A stretch of 64,000 nt of DNA from Treponema sp. Its GTDB lineage: Bacteria > Spirochaetota > Spirochaetia > Treponematales > Treponemataceae. The DNA is taken from positions 120,779-184,778 of the forward strand of contig JAEDCY010000001.1 in assembly GCA_016293915.1 (NCBI GenBank), in the 5' to 3' direction. Shown one piece after another: positions 1 to 9,400 of the stretch (within the stretch, counting starts at the first letter, position 1; every line of letters begins with the position of its first letter). The position numbers and the translations under genes were made by a program. The notes below the pieces were generated by a model. It saw only the letters and a list, made by a program, of their open reading frames with translations. It had not been told where the DNA came from and searched no databases.

Positions 1-1604
1 ATTATGTGAGCCATAATTTCAGCAAAGCCGTAAACTGAAGCAATCTGCTCTTCACTGGCTGAAAGAAGTTTTTCAAGAGTATCAAAACCTGAAGCAATCA
101 ATTTTTCTGCTGAAGTCTCACCTACACCTTCTATATCAAAGGCTCCGACAAAAGTTGCAAGTCTCATACGGCGGTGATTCTGAATTGAATTATAAACCTT
201 TTCTGCACCAAGTGATTTTTTATCAGCTTCCATACTTTCTTCGTTTAAAAAATATGGGACAAGCTCTTCTATCTGAAGAGAATAAATATCAGAAATAGAT
301 TTTAAGCGGCCATCATTAAAAAGAGATGTAATCAGAGTTTCGCCAAGATCTCGAATATCAACTACCTGCTGATATTTTAAGAGCTGATGAAGAACACGCT
401 TACTGCAATTCTTGTTAGGACAGAATAACCTGCTTCCCTCATCCACAAGTTTTGTACCACATACTTCACATACCTGAGGAAATTCTATTGCTTTTGTTTC
501 AAGACCTTTTTCTTCAACTACGCTTTCTATTTTTGGAATTATTTCGCCGCGCTTTACAACAACAACGTGACTTCCAATCGCCACGCCCAGCTTCCGCAAA
601 GTATCCGGGTTCGCAAGACTCGCGCGCTGCACGCGCGTACCGTTCAATTCAACTTCATCAAAAATCGCAACCGGCGTGTAAGTACCGCCGCTCACACTCC
701 ATTCCACCTCGCGTAAAGTAGTTACAGCTTCTTCAAGACTGAACTTAAAAGCAATCTGGCGGTCCGGCCTGTCGCGGCTCGCGTCAGCGAGATTTATAGT
801 CCTCTCCTTAATTACAAGTCCATCAATATCATATTCGAGGGAGGCGCGTTCTTCCATAACCTTAGCACGGTAAGCTATAACCCGTTCGGGACTTTTGCAA
901 ATTACAAGCTTTACAACATTAAATCCGCAGTCCATAAGCCAGCGGATTTTTTCTTCTTCGTAATTAAAATAAGATTTACCGTCTGTAGAAAGAGCATCAT
1001 AAACAATAAGTTTTAAAAACTCGCTGCCCTTTCCGTCCTTGCGCTTCATAAGACCGTTGGCAGCATTACGACAGTTTGCCTTATCCGGAAAATGAGTTTT
1101 ATGAACTTCATGCGTCATAATTACTTCACCGCGGATTCCTCCTGTAAAGGGAACAAGAAGTCCGTCCTTATAAATTGCCGCATTCACGCCGCCCATTTTC
1201 CGTGCATTGGCTGTTATATCATCACCGATTGTACCATCACCGCGGGTAACAGCACGTTTTAAATAACCGTTTTCATATTGAAGTTCAAGAGAAGCGCCAT
1301 CGAGCTTATATTCTACAAGATATTCATCGTATTTATGTTTTTCTGCCCAGGCTAAAAACTGCTCCGGATTCGCAGCTTTTTCTTGACTGCCCATAGGCAT
1401 TACATGATGTATTTTCTGAAAGTTACCGGAATCTGCTCCAACCTTGTGCAGAATCGGGTTTTCGGGATCTAAGGCCTTAAGCTCATCCCAAAGCTTATCA
1501 AATTCGGCGTCACTGATTTCTCCCTCGCCGTCGTAATAAGATTTCTGGTAGCGGGTTATGAGATTTTCAAGTTCTGAGATTCTCTGCGATTCAAATAAAT
1601 CCAT
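1..1604 (-). CDS. ligA: NAD-dependent DNA ligase LigA, C-terminus beyond the window
   Basis: Seals nicks in duplex DNA during replication and repair, using NAD+ to form an enzyme-AMP intermediate. I translated it by hand from the ATG at 1604; about 534 codons are visible before the left edge. Residues 1-70 form the helical Ia-type region. The adenylation motif YKLDG places the nucleotidyl lysine near residue 100, followed by the conserved TRGDGTIGDD block. An OB-fold follows, then a four-cysteine zinc finger (CEVCG ... CPNKNC) and the start of the helix-hairpin-helix region. The remaining HhH and BRCT domains lie outside the window. The usual MLSL motif reads MGSQEKA, a mild divergence. It is last in a minus-strand run after trmB, separated from it by about 220 bases of repeats. 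Confidence 0.93.
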   Translation of the reverse strand, partial: MDLFESQRISELENLITRYQKSYYDGEGEISDAEFDKLWDELKALDPENPILHKVGADSGNFQKIHHVMPMGSQEKAANPEQFLAWAEKHKYDEYLVEYKLDGASLELQYENGYLKRAVTRGDGTIGDDITANARKMGGVNAAIYKDGLLVPFTGGIRGEVIMTHEVHKTHFPDKANCRNAANGLMKRKDGKGSEFLKLIVYDALSTDGKSYFNYEEEKIRWLMDCGFNVVKLVICKSPERVIAYRAKVMEERASLEYDIDGLVIKERTINLADASRDRPDRQIAFKFSLEEAVTTLREVEWSVSGGTYTPVAIFDEVELNGTRVQRASLANPDTLRKLGVAIGSHVVVVKRGEIIPKIESVVEEKGLETKAIEFPQVCEVCGTKLVDEGSRLFCPNKNCSKRVLHQLLKYQQVVDIRDLGETLITSLFNDGRLKSISDIYSLQIEELVPYFLNEESMEADKKSLGAEKVYNSIQNHRRMRLATFVGAFDIEGVGETSAEKLIASGFDTLEKLLSASEEQIASVYGFAEIMAHI

Positions 1605-1624
1605 TTTATTCACCATATAAAAAT

Positions 1625-1748
1625 GTTGGGGATGACCAATAAGTTTACATCCTAGTGTCATTCCGAACTTGTTTCGGAATCTATAGAACTAGATGTGGTG
1701 TAGATGCTGAAATAAGTTCAGCATGACAATACTTTTTGGACAGCCCCC
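1625..1748. repeat. Dispersed MITE-like palindromic element, family A copy 1
   Basis: Two hairpin modules (ATTCCGAA...TTCGGAAT and ATGCTGAA...TTCAGCAT) sit inside imperfect terminal inverted repeats: TTGGGGATGACCAATAA at the left, and AGGGGGCTGTCCAAAAA read on the other strand at the right. The copy at 24744-24949 matches it in opposite orientation, apart from an extra inner segment there. No coding capacity. Confidence 0.75.
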
Positions 1749-1759
1749 TCAGTCTAAGA

Positions 1760-1820
1760 GATTCCGAAACACACATTCGTAGCAGGTGCGTGCGAATATG
1801 GCGTAGCGTTCGGAATGACA
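1760..1820. repeat. Partial family A palindrome
   Basis: Opens with GATTCCGAA and closes with TTCGGAATGACA, so it is a single arm-pair of the family A repeat directly next to copy 1. The centre (CGTAGCAGGTGCGTGCG) differs from other copies. Together with copy 1 it fills the ligA-trmB gap. Confidence 0.55.
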
Positions 1821-1828
1821 CTACAATT

Positions 1829-2536
1829 TTACTCTTTCACAAAGTATAACTCAGTTATGCTTCTTTCTGCCTTCAGACCTTTTCGTTCAAACTTAGTCTG
1901 GGCACGCCATGGCTGAGGTTCTGCAAAGCCTTCGTATTTATTTTTCAGGCCTTCTGTCAATTTTAGTTCTTCAAGAGCAAACTCTGCATATTCAATAATA
2001 TCAGTTACAAAGTAAAGATAGCCTCCAGGGGCAAGCTTTTGCGCAAAAAGATTAGTGCGCGGACGCTGAACCATTCTTCGTTTATGGTGACGTTTTTTTG
2101 GCCATGGATCTGGAAAGAAAATATGAAAGCCATTCACAGAATTATCACCAATCATATATTCCAGAACTTCAAGAGCATCGTATTCAATTATATAAAGATT
2201 CTTCAAATCACGTTTCTGGATTTCAGAAAGAACCTTTCCAACTCCAGGGGTATGTACTTCGATTCCAAGGTAATTTATTTCAGGATTAGCTTCTGCAAGA
2301 GCAACTGTGGCATCTCCCATTCCAAAACCGATTTCAATTACAATCGGATTTGTGTTACCAAATACATCTACAAAATTAAGTTTTTTATGTTCAAAGGGGA
2401 TACACCAGGATGGAGCAAGCTCGTTATAGGCACGCTCCTGAGCGGCAGTCATTCTGCCTGCACGCAATACATAGGTTTTTACTTCACGTCTCAAACCCGA
2501 GGGAGGGACAGCTTCTGCTGATGAATTATTTTCCAT
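1829..2536 (-). CDS. trmB: tRNA (guanine-N7)-methyltransferase TrmB
   Basis: Methylates N7 of guanosine 46 in the variable loop of tRNAs using S-adenosylmethionine. The 235 residues have the family pattern: a SAM-binding motif IEIGFGMGDAT near residue 67, the acidic GIEVHTPGVGK strand, and the signature FFPDPWPKKRHHKRR, whose aspartate and basic cluster serve catalysis and tRNA binding. The C-terminal TKFERKGL segment is also typical. Length is normal for the family. It lies 14 bases downstream of a lipoprotein gene on the same strand and probably shares its transcript. Confidence 0.95.
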   Translation of the reverse strand: MENNSSAEAVPPSGLRREVKTYVLRAGRMTAAQERAYNELAPSWCIPFEHKKLNFVDVFGNTNPIVIEIGFGMGDATVALAEANPEINYLGIEVHTPGVGKVLSEIQKRDLKNLYIIEYDALEVLEYMIGDNSVNGFHIFFPDPWPKKRHHKRRMVQRPRTNLFAQKLAPGGYLYFVTDIIEYAEFALEELKLTEGLKNKYEGFAEPQPWRAQTKFERKGLKAERSITELYFVKE

Positions 2537-2550
2537 ACTATTCCTTTTTC

Positions 2551-3213
2551 CTATTCTTCATTTGGAGTAACAGTTTTTTCCGGTTCAACACAGATTACAG
2601 AACCATTTCCTGCATACCAGATTACCTGATAAGTTGCTGCTTCTCTATAGGCATTCCATATTCCCCGTGTTGTTTTAAATTCTTCGGTTCTGTCTCCAAA
2701 ATAAATCATTATATGCTCTTTGTCATAAACAGCTATTTTTTGTATTCCATGCTTTTTCTTCATAAACTCAGAAAGTTCAGAAAGAAGCACATCGTATAAT
2801 TCAATATCATATTTTACATCAAGAGTAACAGTGCACTCTTTTTCGTCTGCATTGTAATATGTTACTTCGTATTTTCCACTTGGAAGCTTTTCTTCTTCCG
2901 GCACAATAAGGTTAGTACAACCGACCCATTGTAAATCATAAGTATCAAGTCTTTCGATTTTCCGGGTATCCCATATATAACCAGAATCAAGAGATTTTAT
3001 ACTGATACGTTCATATCGGCGTACATCAGAAGCTGAAGAAGCAAAAACAGAAAGCCTTGCAGAAGGTAATGCTTCTTCATCCCTATAATCAAAAATAACA
3101 GAATAGTCAGTTGTATAAATCTCCGGTGTTACCTGAGAGCAGGATATAAACAAGCCTGTAAAAGCCACAAAAAACAGAGATATAAGACTAAAAGATTTAA
3201 ATGAACACTGCAT
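2551..3213 (-). CDS. Lipoprotein of unknown function
   Basis: 220 residues. The N-terminus carries a hydrophobic stretch ending in FISC, a spirochaete-type lipobox with the lipidated cysteine near residue 25, so the mature protein should be membrane-anchored outside the cytoplasm. The rest is soluble, rich in beta-forming and charged residues, with no motif I recognise. It starts 8 bases after the upstream gene ends and shows no clear Shine-Dalgarno sequence, which suggests translational coupling. Function unknown. Confidence 0.7.
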   Translation of the reverse strand: MQCSFKSFSLISLFFVAFTGLFISCSQVTPEIYTTDYSVIFDYRDEEALPSARLSVFASSASDVRRYERISIKSLDSGYIWDTRKIERLDTYDLQWVGCTNLIVPEEEKLPSGKYEVTYYNADEKECTVTLDVKYDIELYDVLLSELSEFMKKKHGIQKIAVYDKEHIMIYFGDRTEEFKTTRGIWNAYREAATYQVIWYAGNGSVICVEPEKTVTPNEE

Positions 3214-3221
3214 ATTAAAAA

Positions 3222-4385
3222 TCAGAAATTGAAATTCAGGTTGATGACAGTAAGATCAGAAGCTGAGAACTGATTTACCAGAGATTCAAATTTTACATTT
3301 ACCTTTTTGCAGGCATCATCAAGATAAGAAAGATAATAAAGACCAAGGTCTGTTCCTTCCTGACCTTCCGGTAACTCGCGGTAGAAGTCAATAAGGGATT
3401 TTTTATTTGTATTTGAAGCCTTTGCAGACTCAATATTGTCTTTCATTTCCTGGAATTCATCATCTTTGTTATAAAGGGTAATTGAAAGGCGCCCCTGTTT
3501 ACCAATAGAAGTTGAACCACCGCCAAGCTTCCATGAAAGGAATACAAGTTCATGTTTTCTCTGTAATTCCTGAACAATTTTTGCACGAACTTCAGGATCA
3601 AAAATCAATGAATCAATATCATCAATTCCATGATACATTGTTTTGGCTTCTTTACGGATATTGGTGTTTTCGTTATTAAGAGCAAGCTCCATTACCATTA
3701 CTGAAATATACTCAGCAACCTTTGACTTTTCCATATAAGAAGAAAGAAGATTTCTGATTGTAACGTACATTTCAGAAGCACCTTCGTTTTTGGCAAAAAG
3801 TGTAATAATGTACCAGTTCATAAGACCAAGACGGTTCATAAACTTTTCTGACATAAGAAGATAGATGTTCTTTTCCTCAGAAGAGTAATCATTATTAGTC
3901 ATTATAGATTTCCAGATAGGATCAAGAATCTGACGTCTTGTAGACTGGATTGTTGCTTCTTTGTTCTGAAGAATTGTACGAAGCTGGCGTTCAGACATAT
4001 TTGTACGTTCATCAATCAGATGAGAAGGATTTGCACGGTTATGCTTGCGAACACATTCACATTGAATCAAAGCGGCATAAACATCTCGGTCAAACTGTTT
4101 GTAAAGTAAGGAATAAACAATAACTTTGGATAAATCCATTACTTCCTGGCGGGAAGAAACGAATTCAGACATAGAAATTTCAATTTTTGAGATGTAATCA
4201 AGAAGAATCATACTCTGAATTGACTGTGGAGAAAACTTATTCAAAGAGATTCCATATTCTTCTACATTGTCTGCGAGACGGAAACGCAAGAGTTTTTTAT
4301 TATGACTTATAAAATTTGAAGCACCATCTTCTGTAAGGACAACTTTTAACGGAAGCTCCAATATGAATTTCTTATCTGATCCCAT
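3222..4385 (-). CDS. Conserved-looking protein with a possible degenerate GHKL ATPase fold
   Basis: 387 residues, no signal peptide and no membrane segment, so probably cytoplasmic. The first 200 residues are mostly helical with no recognised motif. The C-terminal half shows an order of short motifs that recalls histidine-kinase-like (GHKL) ATPases: MELALNNEN (N-box-like), RLSITLYNKD (G1-strand-like), GTDLGLYYLSYL (G2-like) and a closing TVINLNF strand. The glycine-rich signatures are incomplete, so nucleotide binding is uncertain. AGGGA stands just before the ATG. First gene of the minus-strand run ending in ligA. I do not recognise a named family. Confidence 0.6.
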   Translation of the reverse strand: MGSDKKFILELPLKVVLTEDGASNFISHNKKLLRFRLADNVEEYGISLNKFSPQSIQSMILLDYISKIEISMSEFVSSRQEVMDLSKVIVYSLLYKQFDRDVYAALIQCECVRKHNRANPSHLIDERTNMSERQLRTILQNKEATIQSTRRQILDPIWKSIMTNNDYSSEEKNIYLLMSEKFMNRLGLMNWYIITLFAKNEGASEMYVTIRNLLSSYMEKSKVAEYISVMVMELALNNENTNIRKEAKTMYHGIDDIDSLIFDPEVRAKIVQELQRKHELVFLSWKLGGGSTSIGKQGRLSITLYNKDDEFQEMKDNIESAKASNTNKKSLIDFYRELPEGQEGTDLGLYYLSYLDDACKKVNVKFESLVNQFSASDLTVINLNFNF

Positions 4386-4474
4386 ATTCCCTGCTACAAA
4401 ACAACATTTTTATTTTTTACTATTATACACGATAGGACTTGCATTGTAAACAATAAAAATTTAAACTGAAAGAG

Positions 4475-6406
4475 ATGAAACTTCGTATAAGAATTCTATG
4501 CCTTGCAGCTCTTCTCTCAGTCTTTTCTGCCTATGCAGAATCAAAAGTAGAAAAAAAAGGTACAGAATTATCTACATACGTCTTCACATTCCTCAAAAAA
4601 AATGGTTTTTCACCAGAAACTCAAAGTCTTGTAGCTTCAGGAGAAAACGCCTTTCCTTATAATAATATCGTCCATTTGAGTGAAAATCAGGAGTCCAGCG
4701 AAAATCTTCTTATTATTTTCTTTCAGGAAGATGTAGAAAACAACACTACTCTGATTAAAAACTGCATAAATAAGCTTAAAGAAAATCAGAATGACTATAA
4801 CATTACACTTCTTTTTACCTATGGAAACAAACAGGTTTTTGAAGGAACCGGCAGGATTACCGGAATACAGGTATTTATAGACTCCTTAAAGTCAAATTTG
4901 AGCTATACAGCTATTATTTTTGATTTGAATTCTCAGGATTACAACATTGAAAGCAGTTCTCAAAAGCAAAGCTCCCCTTCCTGGCTTGTACAGGATGCTT
5001 ATAATACTTTTCATGCTCTTGGAATAGACAAAAATCTTTCTACTTTGTATTTAAGTCAGCTTTCAAGCTATGATTTTATCAAAAGCAGTATTCTTTCTGA
5101 CTTTTTTGAAAGTTCTATTCCGGCAATAAAAATAAATCTAAAAAAACAGGAAACAGATTCTGATATAAGCGAAAAAGTACTTTTCCATATGATTAATTCT
5201 TTTTCATCAGAAAAAAACAGAAAATGGGAAAAGCATTTCTTAATGCTCAGACTTTTTGGCAGATATCAGGTACTTTCTGAATTTGCAATACTTCGAATTG
5301 CAGTTCCAACAATTTTTTTGTGGACCTTATTTATTTTCCTGCTTTTCCTTGTTAATACAAGATTAAAAAAGCATGCCTGGTCAACAATCAGAAGAATCTG
5401 GTATTCTGTTCCTCTTGTATTTATATTGAACATAGCTTCTTTTTTAATAAGCCGTGGCTTTGCAATTGGTCTTTTTTCATCTATGTCTGATGCAGGCTTC
5501 ATTTATGGAATGCTTTCTACATATATTATAATTATACTTTTTTTATCTCTGATTTTTTTTGTATTAACTTTGCTATATAACACTGACTTTGAAGAATACT
5601 CTATTGATTACCTTATTGTTGTAAGCTGTTTTATAAATCAGTCAGTCTTTATTCTTCTGGATATTTCACTCAGTCCTATTTTTATCACAATTTGTATTCT
5701 TGCTCTTATAGCACTTGTTATAAAAAAAAATATCCTGCATGTCATAATTTTTGTACTTATGATTCTTCCTCTCGTTCCTTACGCACATAATTTAATTAGC
5801 TTTGCAGATATGAAAAATTTTCGAAGTTTTTTAATTGAAAGCAATAAAATTATTTTTACACTACCATTTGTGCTTTACCCTCTTTTCCTGATTATTTTCA
5901 GGACATTAACTTCTTTAAAACGCAGATATAAAAAATTCAGGTCTGTTATTATTGGTGCCTGTTCATATTTTGTTATCATTTCTTCTTTCCTTATTATTCT
6001 CAGCTTTATAAGAACAAATCAAATTAACAGCAGTAAAAAAGAACCGCCTTTGATTATTCGTGAAACACGAGAAAGCGATGCTATTGTTTTAAATTATTCT
6101 GATAAACTTATTTTTGATGATGTAATCCGCACTATAAATATTGAACTGGGAAAGAAATGTATTGTATGCGATCTTCAGATTATAAGTTCACAAAATCCTG
6201 TTCTTTATACAGATAATGACTTTACACTTCTTTCGTCAAATACCTGCAGATTTAATATTCCGGAATATCCGCCGGACGTAATGACTTTCAGCTACGGTAC
6301 CAACGCGCTTCACAGTAAGATTATTGTTTATGCCGTAATAGAAGATGAACACGAAAACCAGTACAGGCTGATCCAAAAAAGTATGATAATCGGGGATTCA
6401 AAATGA
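4475..6406 (+). CDS. Large membrane protein with N-terminal extracytoplasmic domain
   Basis: 643 residues. It begins with a signal peptide (MKLRIRILCLAALLSVFSAYA, cut near residue 21), then about 250 residues of soluble domain with alternating hydrophobic strands (LLIIFFQED, NITLLFTYG, YTAIIFDLN). Roughly 8-9 membrane helices follow between residues 270 and 515, then a soluble tail. A soluble domain followed by many helices recalls M28-peptidase-like or GPAA1-like proteins, but I see no metal-binding residues, so this is only a loose analogy. Start chosen for its GAAAGAG sequence just upstream. Its stop overlaps the next ATG by 4 bases, so it is co-transcribed with the dinB fusion. Function unknown. 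Confidence 0.7.
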   Translation: MKLRIRILCLAALLSVFSAYAESKVEKKGTELSTYVFTFLKKNGFSPETQSLVASGENAFPYNNIVHLSENQESSENLLIIFFQEDVENNTTLIKNCINKLKENQNDYNITLLFTYGNKQVFEGTGRITGIQVFIDSLKSNLSYTAIIFDLNSQDYNIESSSQKQSSPSWLVQDAYNTFHALGIDKNLSTLYLSQLSSYDFIKSSILSDFFESSIPAIKINLKKQETDSDISEKVLFHMINSFSSEKNRKWEKHFLMLRLFGRYQVLSEFAILRIAVPTIFLWTLFIFLLFLVNTRLKKHAWSTIRRIWYSVPLVFILNIASFLISRGFAIGLFSSMSDAGFIYGMLSTYIIIILFLSLIFFVLTLLYNTDFEEYSIDYLIVVSCFINQSVFILLDISLSPIFITICILALIALVIKKNILHVIIFVLMILPLVPYAHNLISFADMKNFRSFLIESNKIIFTLPFVLYPLFLIIFRTLTSLKRRYKKFRSVIIGACSYFVIISSFLIILSFIRTNQINSSKKEPPLIIRETRESDAIVLNYSDKLIFDDVIRTINIELGKKCIVCDLQIISSQNPVLYTDNDFTLLSSNTCRFNIPEYPPDVMTFSYGTNALHSKIIVYAVIEDEHENQYRLIQKSMIIGDSK

Positions 6407-9400
6407 GTAACCATGAAGTTTTAAGATGGTATCTTCACGTAGACCTCGATGCTTTTTTTGCTTCTGTAGAACAGCTGGATAATCCGGAATTGAGAGGCAA
6501 GCCGGTAATTGTCGGCGGCCTTCCGGAAGACAGGCGAAGCGTAGTCTCAACAGCTTCTTATGAAGCCCGTGTTTTTGGTGTTCATTCTGCAATGCCAACC
6601 TTTCAGGCTTACAGGCTCTGCCCTCAGGGAATTTTTGTCCGCGGAAGAATGCACCGCTATGCAGAACTTTCGCATCAAATAATGAATATTTTCCGTGACT
6701 ATTCACCTGATGTAGACCAGATGTCTATTGATGAAGCTTTTATTGATTTAACCGGTACAGAAAAGCTCTTTGGTCTTCCAGAAGAAACTGCAAAAAAAAT
6801 AAAAGCTCGTGTTAAAGAAGAAACAGGTCTTACAGTTTCCATAGGGCTTGCAACTACAAAATATCTTGCAAAAATCGCTTCAGGCCTGTCAAAACCAGAC
6901 GGTTTTTACCATATCAAACATGGCGAAGAACAAAATTTTATGTTGAATCTTCCGCTTTCTAAAGTCTGGGGACTTGGTCCCAAATCTCAGGAACTCATAC
7001 GCAGCAAAGGCCTGAATTCAACCCGAGACATTTTTGAAAAAGAATATGATACTCTTGAGTTTCTTTTTGGAAAGAACATGGGAAGTTTTTTATACAACGT
7101 AGTACGCGGAATAGAGAAAGACTCTTTCAGTCGGGAAACTAAATCTCATTCGATAAGTGCAGAAACAACCTTTCCTTTTGATCTTACCGACATCTATACA
7201 ATTGAAACAGAACTACTGGAACTCGCCCACGGAGTTTATTTCCGCCTGCTGAAAGAAGAAAGTTATTCTCGCACAGCTTTTGTTAAAATCCGTTATGATG
7301 ATTTTTCTACCTCTTCTGTTCAGGAAACAGTCGACCGCAATATTATGACACTTGATTCTTTCTTTGAAATCATAAAAAGACTGTTTGAAAAAAAATATCA
7401 GAATGGCCGGGGAATAAGACTTTTAGGAGTTGGATTTGATAATATTGTAAAAGAAGAAAAACCTTACCAGCAAGATTTATTCAGCGATAACAAGGATGAA
7501 AAAAAACAGGCAGTAGAAAAAGCAATTCTTTCACTCTCAAAAAAACATCCCGAAATAAAAGTCAGTAAGGCAAGAACAATCAAAGGACTAATTGCAGCCT
7601 TATTTTTAGCCACTTCTTTTCTACAAAAAACAGAAGCTCAGGAAATAAACTTTCCTGAGAATGAAAGTCCTAAAGAATTACCATCTAAAGATCCTCCTAC
7701 AATTTATGAATATGATATAAACGACACAAACCATGTAGATTTTGAACTTAGCGGTTATTGGAGCGGCTTTTTTACACAAAATCTTGATTTTACTTTTGGT
7801 AATGGAACTCGCCCCGCCTTCTCTCTTCCCACTCCAGTATTCTCTCAGGATGTAGAACTTTCAGCCAGAATTCTTCTAAACAAGCACTGGTATTTTGAAG
7901 CAGATTTTGCTGATGAATTCAAAAAAAACACAATTGCAGCAGGTTATAATGGAAATGGACTTATAAGAAGTTTTAGAATGGCAAACAGAGGAATTACCAT
8001 GCCTGCAATTTATTCCGCTGATTATTTTGGTTTTGGACTTTCCGGCGGAAACAATCAGGCGCCGGGGTTATCACTTTCCTTAAAACCTGCTTCAGAATTA
8101 TGGCAGGCAGATTTTTTACTTCGCTATGATATGACAGAAGTTCATTCAGCTGTATTTTATGGAATGAACAGCGTAAATGATTATAAAAAAGATATTTCTG
8201 AATTTCTGTATGGAAGAGAATTCCGTTTCCCGGAAAGCAAGTCTCAGCTTCTTCAGGAAATCTCAGCCGTATACGTTGAAGCTAACGGCGGAAAATTTAC
8301 TGCTGGAGATGGAAGGAAGTATAACAGGCTATCTTCTGATCAATATACTGTAATTCAACATACAGCAAGACTTATTCTTTCTTCGGATGCAGGAGGAAAT
8401 AAGGGAAAGCTGGGCTCAGATAAGGCACAGCAGATACCTTCTATTATTGTTACCTTTCGTTCCAAGACTTCGGCAAATGAAATTGTTATGGCTGAAGGAC
8501 GCTGGGAAGAGCCCGCAACCTTTCTCGGAAAGATTCAAAGAAAATTGGGCGGAGGAAAATATAATCTTTCAAAATACTCTTACAATCAACTTACATCGAT
8601 CAATGGGGAAACTGCATTAATCATTCAAAGTCCGGCAGGTTTTTCTCCATTCTTATGTCCAAACTACTATGATCTTGGAAATGAAAAAGACACAGCAGAT
8701 TCCGAAGTAACCGTAATTTTTGAGACATCAGAAAAAACTCTCCCTCAGTTTTCTGCAGTTACAACAAACGAGACTTACACTTCTCTTTATACAGATTTTT
8801 TTAAGGATAATCATTCTTTTGTCCAAATTATTAATCAGGATGATTTAGACAGCATTTATCCCTTTGCAGAACTTGCTCCTGAAATCTACCTTAATCTTTC
8901 AAACGAAAGCAATATATGTCTTCTTACAAGAATCTTTACCCCTCAGGATCAGATTCGTATTTCAAAGGATGCAGCTGATGGAACTGTTCTTGTTTACAAG
9001 AATGGAATACTTATACAGGGAAGCAGTTATAACCATAGCACAGGCATTGTAAAACTTGGAGAATCCGTCTCACAATCCGACAAACTTACCATAACCTGGC
9101 AGGAAGACAGTAAAGATTTCTCTCAAGGAGCAATAACCGCAGGAGCTGGATTTAAAGCAAACTTTCTTCCCTGGCTCACAGGCGATATAGCTCTTACCGG
9201 CCGCTGGCCGCTTAACTTCAACAAAAACTATATCGCAAACGGAACAGACGGAATAAAAAATGGTTTTGTGGCTTTATCAAATGGAATTGAATACAGCAGG
9301 GATGGACTTACCTTAAGGGAAAAAACTGCACTTTCGGTTCAGAAGGAAAACACAGCTTCGGGTCTTGTTGTATTAAATCAGGAAATATATGTTCCAAAGA

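Noticed and set aside
452..721. 89-codon plus-strand open frame
   Set aside because: It is antisense to ligA, whose translation matches the family throughout this stretch.
1625..1820. Direct and inverted repeats as a CRISPR array
   Set aside because: Unit spacing is irregular and the repeats are palindromic element ends, with no cas genes in the window.
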